This document shows positions 46,146 through 57,185 of a stretch of DNA of 64,000 nt, in pieces. Each line of letters begins with the position of its first letter. Position 1 is the first letter of the stretch. The translations under genes and the position numbers were made by a program. This DNA comes from Siphonodentalium dalli. Its lineage: Eukaryota > Mollusca > Scaphopoda > Gadilida > Siphonodentaliidae. Under the pieces are notes generated by a model, which was not told the DNA's origin, did not search any database, and saw nothing but the letters and a program-made list of their open reading frames with translations. The stretch lies in the NCBI GenBank assembly GCA_032622095.1, contig CP136063.1, positions 81,693,980-81,757,979 of the forward strand. The letters run 5' to 3'.

Positions 46146-46461
46146 GTACTCAATCTGATCAGATGCTTCTAAATTACTATTTCTTTGGCGTTGGGGGTAA
46201 AAAAATATTTGATTCAAGTCGAGGAACCCACCCATCAAAGCTCAGAGTGATTAGTTATCGATGTTTGAAATTTTCTGTTTCTATTGATAATTCGAAAATC
46301 AAGTGGTTACTATACAATAGAAACAGCAAACTTCAAACATCAATATCTAATCACTCTGAGCTTTGATGGGTGGGTCCTCGACTCAAATCAAATATTTTTT
46401 ACCCCCCCCCCCCCCAAGCCAAAGAAATAGTAATTTAGGACCCTCTGACCGGATTGAGTAT
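46146..46461. repeat. 316-bp foldback element in the Ginger 3-prime region
   Basis: Arms of ~120 bp are reverse complements, from GTACTCAATCTGATC at the left to GACCGGATTGAGTATC at the right, including CATCAAAGCTCAGAGTGATT and its complement. A 14-bp C-run occurs in the right arm. It has no ORF and lies downstream of the transposase stop. Confidence 0.85.
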
Positions 46462-47504
46462 CTTACATTTTTATGAAAACATTTGAGGGAATGTTTATGC
46501 AAAAATTACAGTACAGTAATACAGATTTTATTCCACTTGCATTTAGGTGTTTAGTAAACTCACAATCATTGAGCATCCAAAACATATGTCTGACTCATAT
46601 TTGAACAGTGGTATTTGCAATTTCTGATATGTGTCTTTGCTGATAAACCCCCCCCATATGTTTAATGTATCAAAGATATTGCTACCAAACTGAGAAAAAT
46701 CAGATAAGCACTTCTTCCCATTTCACAGTGAAGCTTCCTGATAACTACTATATCTACTATTAATGTTACATTAGCAGTAATGTTTGTAGTTATTCCTTTA
46801 TGTATTGAGATTTTGAGATCCAAATAACTGAATCAAAAATTGAGAAAAATAATTTCTGAGGTATGAATAGCAAAACTATAATGAAAACTGTTAACCAAAA
46901 CCAAAACATCATAAACATAAGAATAAATGTTAATTATGTTGTTTCTTCTGAAACAGGGGTTTTATAACAGGGCAAGTTTTTCATGGAATACTGCATCCCA
47001 TTGTTGTTTGTTCATTTTTTTCTTCTTTTTGCTTGTTGGTGTAATTTTTGTCAATGTTTCTGCTTGTATACATTGTTACTGTTTCAACACTCTCTTGTAT
47101 ATGAGTATAGTAATATATTAAATAAATATATCTAAAGTTTGCAGTTATTTATCTTCATCCTTAATCATGTCAACACATATTTCCAATTCAATCTCCCCAA
47201 ACTTACACCCCAATCCAACAAATCCAGACGTAAATTGAGTTGAGTAAGAAAGCCAGGGTTAGGGATGTGTCCCTTTCATTACCCATCCTCCATCTTTCCC
47301 AACACCATCCATCAATGACCAAACCAAAAATCTCTATAAAGTCACCCCATCGTGCGTTTGACTACATTTTGACTATATCTATCCATCTCCCCACCTAAAT
47401 TAACTCCACCTAAGCTTTAAACAGTTGATTGAATTTCTCGTAACTGTGCTGTATTTGAAGCAGATAACCAGAGAAAAACATTAGATGAAATATCTCCTAG
47501 GTGT
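46462..47504. other. Ginger 3-prime non-coding region
   Basis: Between the foldback and the right repeat array. An AATAAA around 47,121-47,126 is a possible polyadenylation signal if the last exon has a ~1.1-kb UTR. No gene. Confidence 0.45.
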
Positions 47505-50335
47505 GAACCTGGACATTTCCACCCCACCCCCTTAATTCTAACTAAAAAAATATTTCTCACAATAAATTTCTTGCTGTTTCATGTCTATATAAAAGAAGAG
47601 ATGGACTACCACCCAGTGCATACCCCTTGTGACATACTGCCTAGAATTAAATTTCTCGCTGTTTCATGACTATATAAAGCAAAACAAGCGATAAAACCAT
47701 AAGATTATTTTTTTGTCATGTAGGTGCTGGGGGGGGGGGGGGGGGGGGAGATATCCTGACCTGGACATCCCCCCACCCCAAACCCTGACTCAAAAAACTT
47801 GTTCTCAGAAGAAGTTAATTTCTCGCTGTTTCATGACTATATAAAGCAAAACAAGCGATAAAACCATAAGATTACTTTTTTGTCATGTAGGTGCTAGGTG
47901 GGGGGAAGATATCCTGACCTGGACATCTCCCCCCCCACCCCAAACCCTGACTCAAAAAACTTGTTCTCAGAAGAAGTTAATTTCTCGCTGTTTCATGACT
48001 ATATAAAGCAAAACAAGCGATAACACCATAAGATAATTTTTTTGTCATGCAGGTGCTGGGTGGGGGAGGGGGAGATATCCTGACCTGGACATCTTCGCCC
48101 CTCCCCCATCCCAAACCCTGACTCAAAAAACTTGTTCTCAGAAGAAGTTAATTTCTCGCTGTTTCATGACTTATAAAAAGCAAAACAAGCGATAAAACCA
48201 TAAGATTATGGTTTTGTCATGTAGGTGCTGGGTGGGGGGGGGGGAAGATATCCTGACCTGGACATCTTCCCCCCCCCACCCAAAACCTGACTCAAAAAAC
48301 TTGTTCTCAGAAGAAGTTAATTTCTCGCTGTTTCTTGACTATATAAAGCAAAACGAGCGATAAAACCATAAGATTATTTTTTTGTCATGTAGGTACTGGG
48401 TGAAGGGGGGGGGGGGGAAGATATCCTGACCTGAACATCTCCCCCCCCCCCACCCCAAACCCTGACTCAAACAACTTGTTCTCAGAAGAAGTTAATTTCT
48501 CGCTGTTTCATGACTGTATAAAGCAAAACAAGCGATAAAACCATAAGTTTATTTTTTTGTCATGTATGTGCTGGGTGGGGGGGGGGGGGGGGGGGGGAGA
48601 TATCCTGACCTGGACATCTTCCCCCCACCCCAAACCCTGACTCACACAACTTGTTCTCAGAAGAAGTTAATTTCTCGCTGTTTCATGACTATATAAAGCA
48701 AAACAAGCGATAAAACCATAAAATTATTTTTTTGTCATGTAGGTGCTGGGTGGGGGGGGGGGGGAGATATCCTGACCTGTACATCTCCCCCCCCACCCAA
48801 ACCCTGACTCAAACAACTTGTTCTCAGAAGAAATTAATTTCTCGCTGTTTCATGACTATATAAAGCAAAACAAGCGATAAAACCATAAGATTATTTTTTT
48901 GTCATGTAGGTGCTGGGTGGGGGAGATATCCTGACCTGGATATCTTCCCCCCCACCCAAACCCTGACTAAAAAAACAATAAACGAGCGATAAAACCATAA
49001 GATTATTTTTTTGTCATGTAGGTGCTGGGTGGGGGGGGGAGATATCCTGACCTGGACATTTCCCCCCCCCACCCAAACCCTGTCTCAAACAACTTGTTGT
49101 CAGAAGAAGTTAATTTCTCGCTGTTTCATGACTATATAAAGCAAAACGAGCGATAAAACCATAAGATTATTTTTTTGTCATGTAGGTACTGGGTGGGGGG
49201 GGGGGAGATATCCTGACCTGAACATCTTTCCCCCCCCGCCCCAAACCCTGACTCAAACAACTTGTTCTCAGAAGAAGTTAATTTCTCGCTGTTTCATGAC
49301 TGTATAAAGCAAAACAAGCGATAAAACCATAAGATTATTTTTTTGTCATGTAGGTGCTGGGTGGGGGGGGGGGGGGGGAGATATCCTGACGTGGACATCT
49401 TCCCCCCACCCCAAACCCTGACTCAAACAACTTGTTCTCAGAAGAAGTTAATTTCTCACTGTTTCATGACTATATAAAGCAAAACGAGCGATAAAACCAT
49501 AAGATTATTTTTTTGTCATGTAGGTACTGGGTGGGGGGGGGAAGATATCCTGACCTGGACATCTTTCCCCCCCCCACCCAAACCCTGACTCAAAAAACTT
49601 GTTCTCAGAAGAAGTTAATTTCTCGCTGTTTCTTGACTATATAAAGCAAAACGAGCGATAAAACCATAAGATTATTTTTTTGTCATGTAGGTGCTGGGTG
49701 GGGAAGATATCCTGACCTGGACATCTCCCCCCCCCCACCCAAACAACTTGTTGTCAGAAGAAGTTAATTTCTCGCTGTTTCATGACTATATAAAGCAAAA
49801 CAAGCGATAAAACCATAAGATTATTTTTTTGTCATGTAGGTACTGGGTGGGGGGAAGATATCCTGACCTGGACATCTCCCCCCCCCACCCAAACCCTGAC
49901 TCAAACAACTTGTTCTCAGAAGAAGTTAATTTCTCGCTGTTTCATGACTATATAAAGCAAAACGAGCGATAAAACCATAAGAGGTGCTGGGTGGGGGGAG
50001 ATATCCTGACCTGGACATCTTCCCCCCACCCCAAACCCTGACTAATGAATATATAAAGCAAAATAAGCGATAAAACCATAAGATGATTTTTTTGTCATGT
50101 AGGTGCTGGGTGGGGGGGGGGGGGGGTGGTGGAATATCCAAGCCAGGACATTTGAAAGAAAAAAAAAAGACAATCAAATTCGTGAAAACAATAATTTAAT
50201 CTAAAAAAAAAAAATTCTGGCCATTTCAGAACCAAACGATATCAAATGAGTGAAATTATTTTGTAGTCGTACATGGGGGGGGGAGATATCCAGGGTGGGG
50301 GGGAGATATCCAGGGGGGGGAGATATCCTGTTACA
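47505..50335 (-). repeat. Ginger right inverted end with ~15 tandem units
   Basis: Reverse-complement copies of the left-end unit, about fifteen of them, in slightly different lengths because the G and C runs vary (up to about 23 G near 48,576-48,598). The terminal stretch 50,150-50,335 mirrors 35,943-36,230. Copy number differs markedly from the left end. Confidence 0.92.
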
Positions 50336-50561
50336 CCGGTATCAGGACCGCTAAATATAACCTCACGGAGTCCGCATGTATCCAGACATAAATTTCGGTC
50401 ATTCTTCTTCTTCGCATCACCGTTGTTACAAGCATCACATAGAGGACCGCAATTTCTACAGGTCGGTTTCGTTTCCAGCGATTCATTCATGCATTCGTAG
50501 CAAGCTGTTTGGGCGACGAGGAAGTTGGTTGAACTTTTCCGCACCATGTTTTTAAACAGTT
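50336..50561 (-). pseudogene. POLB: polB exon 2, 5-prime part cut by Ginger
   Basis: From the acceptor at 50,562 the minus strand reads NCLKTWCGK, then a one-base shift near 50,535 leads into NFLVAQTACYECMN and paired Cys motifs (CRNCGPLCDAC), ending at the Ginger target site after REVIFSGPDTG. These Cys-rich and exonuclease-flanking motifs are typical of Polinton polB. The same gene resumes at 35,942 in the same strand and phase. Confidence 0.88.
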
Positions 50562-51656
50562 CTGAAAAGTAATAATTGAACGTTTTAACCTCTAGCTTTA
50601 TTGATAATGAAAAAAACAAAATAAACGTCTACACTTTGTCACTAATTATTTTAAAAAAAATATGTTTTTTTATAGGTTCAACGTTAATAAAGAGCGTTAA
50701 CGTATTACTATTGTTTGTGGGTTGACCCTAAAATTACTCGTTCCAATCTACGTGTCAATATTAAAAATGTATGATGATCAGACCATCAAAATATAGCCTG
50801 TATCGTTGACGATTCACGCACGCGGATATCAAGTTCAAAAATTATATATTATGGTAGTTTACCATATAACAATTACAAAGCTCTTTTCACATAAAATATG
50901 TTACACATTTTTCAATGTGTCAAGAATTAAAAGTTAATTACTCCGTTTAACATCTGCGACTCAGTTTAGTTGAATTTTAATATTGAGACCCTTAACTTTG
51001 GTCGAATTCAAGTATGTAATTGTTATATGGTAATCTCACACGTAGATAAAGTAACAGCTAAAGAGCGTTCCTCGATAATCTAATATAATTTTAAAAATAA
51101 AAGAGTGTCTCTACTTATACGCGCCGTTAATAAAGAGCGTTGACGTATTAATATTGTTTTGTTGGTTGACCCTAAAATTACTCGTTCCAATCTACGTGTC
51201 AATATTAAAATGCATGATGATCAGACCATCGACATATAGCCTGTATCGTTGACGATTCAAGCACTCGGATATCAAGTTCAATAAAGTTAAAAAATTATAT
51301 ATTATGTTAGTTTACTATATAACAATTACAAAGCTCTTTTCACATAAAATATGTTACACATTTTTCAATGTGTCAAGAATTAAAAGTTAATTACTCGGTT
51401 TAACATCTGTGACTCAGTTAGTTGAATTTTAATATTGAGACCCTTAACTTTGGTCGAATTCAAGTATGTAATTGTTATATGGTAATCTCACACGCAGATA
51501 AAGTAACGGCTAAAGAGCGTTCCTCGATAATCTAATATAATTTAAAAAATAAAAGAGCGTATCTACTTATGCGTGGTGATAATAAAGAGCGTTACGTTAT
51601 CGTGATTTCGACTGTAATGTGTTACATATATATATTACAATTAGGTTAAGACTCAC
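50562..51656 (-). other. Probable 1,095-bp intron in polB
   Basis: The minus-strand donor is CAG/GTGAGT (exon end 51,657) and the acceptor is CTTTTCAG/AA (exon start 50,561). Both edges coincide with where polB similarity stops and resumes, and the phase is kept. The interior is non-coding and consists mostly of two ~440-460-bp tandem copies (about 50,683-51,118 and 51,119-51,585), each with several AAAGAGCGTT motifs. Confidence 0.7.
50683..51593. repeat. ~440-460-bp tandem duplication in the polB intron
   Basis: Two copies share GACCCTAAAATTACTCGTTC, GATGATCAGACCATC, TTCAATGTGTCAAGAATTAA and GTTATATGGTAATCTCACAC. AATAAAGAGCGTT or a close variant marks both starts and the end (50,686; 51,058; 51,129; 51,511; 51,549; 51,581). 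Confidence 0.9.
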
Positions 51657-53392
51657 CTGACACCTAGCACATTTCTTGCATATATGATCCTCTTTACAGT
51701 CCTGGCAATCCTTTGTATGTAAAGGTGAATATCCTTCTGAACATTCCAGTATATCTTGTTGAAAGGTTTCAAAGTCAAAGAAACAGAATTTAGCTCTTTC
51801 ATTGTCAGTAACAGGAGGTATGGCCCTTACATAACATTCGTGTCCTGCCATTGTGTATTTGTCACACGATCTACAAAATGTTTCTCCGCACACGTGTTGA
51901 TTCGGACGTCTTTTCCGTCTATCCATGACTTTTGTACAGTCCAAGCATTTCCACCATTTCTCGCAAGGAGCTGTCGTTTCTTTCGAAGCTTGATTAATAG
52001 GTTTTTCTTTATGACGCACGAAACATTGATGAGACATACACGTCATGTTACAATCTGAACAATGTTCTTTGATTTCACATTTATCACTTTTACACACGAA
52101 ACAGGTGCGTTCACAATAATGCTTTCCTTTGGCTGCATAATGTTTTAAGCAATGCACACAGAAATATACTGCACTAAAGAATCCCGTTATGGATTGGATA
52201 GCGTGAAAATGTTCATTACCAGTCAGATATAAATATATCACGGGTCTTTCTGGACCGTCTGTATGCGCGCTGGTAATGAATTTATTACCTAGACTAGCAC
52301 TAACGACTAGTATTGTCAAATTCAGAGTGCCTCGAATGCTTTTAGGTCTGCTAAACTGGCTGGTCTGTCTGTTGGTACACCGGCGATGTCACTGATTACT
52401 TTGGCTAATTTTCCTTGCTCAGTACGTGTTTTGGCCCTCAACTTGTTGTAATAATTGATCGGTACTTTTCTGTAGTCCATGATGAGCTGTAAATTACTTC
52501 TGGTTCCTCTATTCTGGGTTATTTCTAGCCATTCATCAGGACTGCAAATATTTAATTTACACCAACAAGTGGCGATAGCCCGAGCCATACACATATTGTC
52601 GGTATTTTCAATCGTAACGATCGATGTTTTATTTCTTAGAATATTACTTTCATCGTGTAACGCCGTTATCCTCCGCCGTGCTCCACCTTTAGGTAACTCA
52701 ATGGTGCCTATATCTATGCTGAAACTTTGATTAACAGTCAGTGTTTGGTTACTGTTCAAAACGAGTTCGATTCTGTCAATCACCGGGTTAGCATTTAACG
52801 TTTGCAACGTTTGTAACGGAACTATTATAGGGTTGTCCAAACTCTCATGGTGAATGATAACTCTGCCAAGATCATTGTCAGCCAAATTTCCACGAGCTCT
52901 TTGAATAGTGTCCTCGAACATTGAATGTAGATTCCTGTATATGTCGATTAACTATTTATCTTTGTAAATTTCATCTAGTTTGATTTCATATGTTCTCTGT
53001 GTAGCCAAATTGTTTCCGAAGGTCCGTTCACTTCTTTTGTGAATGCTATATCCGGTTATTTGATTATCAGAACTGCTGGCTGTTTGACTGTCTGATTTTA
53101 TGGCTCCTTCGTCTTGATCAGGTGTATGTTCGTCTTCTCGGTTTTGTAAGCCTGATGGTCCGGCTGTATCGGGTTGTGAGTTGGTAACATCATTTTTAGG
53201 TGCATCATCTTCTCTGTATCCGATTTGGTTCGGCCATGTGTCATCTCCTGAACAAAGCGTATATGCTTCAACAATATCTTCATCAAGCTGATAAGCTTCT
53301 ATAGCCCTGTCGTATTCTTCGATATATTGTAGAATACATTCTATTTCATAAATTTCCTCATCTGTTAGAGGTGTCATTATTTCTTCAGCCAT
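51657..53392 (-). pseudogene. POLB: polB exon 1: N-terminal region, Cys-rich domain and ExoI, broken
   Basis: The minus-strand frame starts at ATG 53,392 with an acidic, disordered leader (TDEEIYEIECILQYIEEYD). It continues through TQRTYEIKLDEIYKDK to a TAG at 52,952-52,954, then in the same frame through MFEDTIQRARGNLADNDLGR, LPKGGARRRI and NTDNMCMARAIATCW, a segment typical of animal Polinton polymerases. A one-base shift near 52,322 moves to the frame with LGNKFITS, HFHAIQSITGFFSAVYFC, a run of CxxC motifs and ExoI (FFDFETF, about 51,785-51,765). The exon ends at CAG 51,657. Homology runs across the TAG, so I treat the 146-codon upstream ORF as part of polB, though the acidic leader could be a separate small protein. 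Confidence 0.85.
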
Positions 53393-53448
53393 TTTCGAGA
53401 ATAAGTCCTGAGAAGTGATTACAACGGTGTCTATTCACTATATGGGAT

Positions 53449-54796
53449 GAAGCTTCGTCATAGATATTTATATACCATAACCCCCGAACATAGTTAGCAC
53501 GGATGAGGTAACATTATATAAGATTATATATGAGCGTAAGTATGAATAGGTCGATAAGTGGTTATTACGTAATGTTGTTATAACAATGACACCGAAGTAA
53601 CTTCTATTATTGAGCGTATTAGCACCTGTACGTATTATGTATACATATTTTTGATAACTAATTATCGCGTTAATGTTAACAATGACACAGCTTATCACCT
53701 TACGTGATCATACCCCGTTAAACAACTAATGATGTTCAGACACGCTATCGATAACTTAATTGAAAGCGTGTCTGAACATGCATAAAAGGAAGCTTCGTCA
53801 TAGATATTTGTATACCATAACTACCTAACATAGTTAGTACAGATGAGGTAACATTATATAAGATTATATATGAGCGTAAGTATGAATAGGTCTATAAGTG
53901 GTTATTACGTAATGTTGTTATAACAACAACACAAAGGCAACTTCTATTATTGAGTGTCTTATCACATGTACGTAGTATGTATGCATATTTTTGATAACTA
54001 ATTATCGCGTTAATGCTAACAATGACACAGCTTATCAACCTTACGTGATCATATCCCGTTAAACAGGTAATGATGTTCAGACACGCGAGTGAGAGCTAAC
54101 ATCAAACTAGTCGAAACACTCATAGCTGTCAACAGATATAATAGCAGTCATTTGGTAAATTTATCCAAGGTGTCACTCTTTTTCGACCTATACAGTGTTA
54201 CCCTATTGACGCGTGTGATTATGTGTGTGTACATAATTGAAAATTTGTTCCATAGAATATGTCAGTTCATTCGGGGTAGTAATTTCGCATCACGCTCTTC
54301 GTCTGAGCGTGACTGCTTTCAAAGTAGTACAACATCTCAATAATTCTTCCAATAATTCGCGATAATGCACGTGTGTCATATACTCAATAACTTCATCGGG
54401 ATAGAGAAGTAAAGAATAAACGCTCTTTATTATTTATGTAAGAGTAATGGCGTCAAATTATTTCAGGTATTGTGGAGACAATTATATGATGTAATAGACG
54501 AGACTGCGTCTGATGATAAACACTGGAATGTATGCATTCATACCTATAGTGTCAATGTCCAAAATTACAGCGACTCGGACCAGTCCATACACATATAATT
54601 GGTATAAAGCTATTTCTAAACATCGATTAATAAAATTAACAGAGTTTCATGAAAAATATTTAAAATTTGTTTGAACAAAAATAGTTGGCCAATAACAAAA
54701 GATATTACACGCAAATAATTTAAAAACATTCGACATTTAATAGTCGGCCGATATTATTTTCAGTAAGAGACCGAAAACTCGTTATAAATTTTTGAG
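53449..54796 (-). repeat. Polinton right TIR
   Basis: Reverse complement of the left TIR, with the outer ~700 bp and almost two of the ~340-bp units. The left side has about 2.4 units, so unit number differs between ends. The palindrome arms lie at 53,733-53,746, 53,765-53,778 and 54,074-54,086. Confidence 0.92.
54415..54431 (-). promoter_or_regulatory. AATAAAGAGCGTTTATTC motif in the right TIR
   Basis: Reverse strand of GAATAAACGCTCTTTATT. The left TIR has a one-base variant (AATAAAGAGAGTTTATTC, 23,914-23,931). The same core recurs in the polB intron and at 32,997. It may be a promoter or 3-prime-end signal. Confidence 0.4.
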
Positions 54797-56690
54797 GTTT
54801 TGATCTTATACCAATCATAAATATCGCGAACATTGCAAGTTATTGTCACGTTTGTACGCGTGTATAGACACATACGGAACTCCCGGATCGTCCCATGAGA
54901 ATGATTCGTTGCGCTGTGGAAGGCGAAGATCAAATTATTGGCGCCATCAACAATCGCATTCAAATCACACCAAATTTTAATCGACCCATTCTACCCGCAC
55001 TCAGTTCAAAACCCACCTAATCCACGTTACTTCCTGATTGGGAAATAAATCACAGAGAACACGTGTACACAATATAATTGTTTTTGCAAAGAGATCAATA
55101 TTTATTCAATCCAGTTAGTATTTTCTCCTAACATATGGTAATTACGTCACATACCAAATAAGGAAACTATGATAGTATTGTGAATTGTAAGTTTTAGACG
55201 CACCATATTATGGGTTTTAAAACCGACGTATAATGCGCGCGAATCTAAATAAGGAAATGACGCAATATCGTGACTTTGCTTATAAACAATTCACTGTGCT
55301 TTTTGCGAGAAATTAAACACTCTGACACAAAACATGTTTTGTGAATAATATCGCATCCGTATGGTCATTATACTATACTATTAGTGTATTATTGAGAAAG
55401 TTATCATAATTTGATATACAAATGTTATTTCTAAATTATAACCTACAACGAAGTCGGCCCGTGTTTAATATGTGATGTGAAAAGGGTCCCCGCATACCAT
55501 GTATTTAATTTAAATTCTGTACAAATGTGTAGGTTAGGTCACATTTCTCGTATTTTGACTGGACCACAAGGCCTTCTTCCGTGCTTCGTTAAATAAAGTT
55601 TATATTATTTAACTATATTGATAGCCATAAAATTTAACTGGCGGTGGGCTAAGTAAATGATTAATGTTTGATATCAATAAATCTTTTAGATTTTATTTCT
55701 GGAATGGCAATAATTCGCCTACTTTAAAAAAAAACCAATATGAAATACAGATATAAATTTCAAGCCGATCAGACAGATACATGTAAATATCAATTCCAAA
55801 TAAATATCGATATCATATCCAATCGACTGGATACATTTGTATAACATTTTCTCCGGATATTTGCATGGAATTCCACATTCAAAATGCCACTTACTTCTCA
55901 CTCCTCCTGAAATTCAAAACGTTTATTTAGTAATAAAGATAATGATATATAATACGTAATAAGCGTAGTTTATAGACGTAGGACAGTTATGATTATGTAA
56001 ACAGTCATCTATCAACTTATACAAAGGCAAAGTGTGCATGTATGGCGCTGTGCAGAGGAAATTATTATGAAGTTATTATGGTTATTTAGTAACGGGGGGG
56101 GGGGGGGGCACGGTGATGATTACATTTTAGCACAATAATCACATATGAAGTATATATAGCCACATAGTAAACGCTTTCGTTTTTGTTAAATCTTCGATAG
56201 AATTGGAGAAAGAAGAAAGGTGAGAGAAAAGATGGAAAAGAGAGAAAAGATGGAAAACGCGATAAGTAAGTTGCATTGATCTCAAGATATGTAGAGTTGA
56301 ACTCATGCGGCAACACGGGGCTATATACATAGTAATCTTGGGCCAGAGCGACTAGATCTATGCCGCCACTAGGAATTACTAGTTTTTCCTATTTTGTTCC
56401 TGGGACTGGGGCAGAAATGTAACTATTATTAGAACATTATAACATGAATATACTGATTGTGTTGGTAATGTTGGCAACAATGAGTCTCATTTTAATTAAT
56501 TCGAAAACATATACGTTTTATTTTTCGGATTTATGCGTTATGTACTGTACTGTACACATCTCTTTATAATTTTGTAATTGTTTCTTTCGTCTACTTAAAA
56601 TATGGGAACACTGGTCTGGTTCTATGCGAGATTGTCAAAAACCGAGTATGACTGAAAACGTGATTTTCAACACAAGAGTCTCTAAATCAT
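54797..56690. other. Right flank of Polinton: no supported gene
   Basis: AT-rich host sequence with a poly-G run at 56,094-56,108 and a purine-rich patch at 56,207-56,262. ORFs are short and without motifs. Confidence 0.5.
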
Positions 56691-57185
56691 ATTATACATG
56701 CATGTAGATTTTAAAGTAACATTTCTTTCAGGAGAATAGCAACAAATGTTACAACGAAAATGGGGTGAAACTAACATTGAACTATTTGTGCAATTAATTA
56801 CTTATAATATATATCTTGCTGGCACAAAAATTGTTTGGTAAAATGTATATAATGTACCATAATTATCTCCATATTTGGAGGTATAACAGGATATTTGTTA
56901 TCATTATACATGCATATTACTATACTCTACGGCATTGGATATCATTATTCTGAGATGACAACTTCTGGCTACTGATTAAAATTAATAATTTAATACATGC
57001 ATGTAGCTTTTTAAAGAACAAATTCTTTCAAAACAATAGCAACTGTTACAATGGCAATGGGGTTAAACTGAACACTGAACTATTTATGCAATTAATCACT
57101 TATACCATAGCTATTGATGGCAAAAACTTGTTTAGTAAAATGTATGTAATACCATAATTATCTCCATATTTGGAGGTATAATGTT
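56690..57185 (+). repeat. Diverged ~300-bp tandem duplication
   Basis: The segment with ATGCATGTAG...AACATTTCTTTCA...CTTATA...TGGTAAAATGTAT, ending ATTATCTCCATATTTGGAGG, occurs at about 56,697-56,886 and 56,996-57,180. A further partial relative is at 58,475-58,622. Confidence 0.75.

Larger units (their letters stand above)
35943..50335 (+). mobile_element. Ginger-type DNA transposon inserted in polB
   Basis: The ends are TGTAACA (35,943-35,949) and TGTTACA (50,329-50,335), flanked on both sides by CCGG (35,939-35,942 and 50,336-50,339). Removing the element and one CCGG joins the two halves of polB in frame, which fixes the edges to the base. Terminal TGTNR and a 4-bp target duplication are the published signature of Ginger elements. 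The internal gene encodes a Gypsy-like integrase with GPY/F and Ulp1 domains but no reverse transcriptase or gag, as in Ginger1. The 14.4-kb size is large because of introns and long repeat-built ends. Confidence 0.93.
23549..54796. mobile_element. Polinton/Maverick (virus-like transposon), 31.2 kb including a nested Ginger
   Basis: The limits are set by long inverted repeats: CTCAAAAATTTATAACGAG at 23,549 is mirrored by CTCGTTATAAATTTTTGAG ending at 54,796. Between them lie the hallmark Polinton genes (packaging ATPase, retroviral-type integrase with chromodomain, double-jelly-roll major capsid, penton, adenain-like protease, protein-primed polB). Without the 14.4-kb nested transposon the element is about 16.9 kb, within the usual 15-20 kb range. 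The expected 6-bp target duplication was not recognised at these limits, so the true end could differ by some bases. Integrase, both capsid genes and the TBP/PC4 genes are open, while polB, ATPase and protease are broken. Confidence 0.93.
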
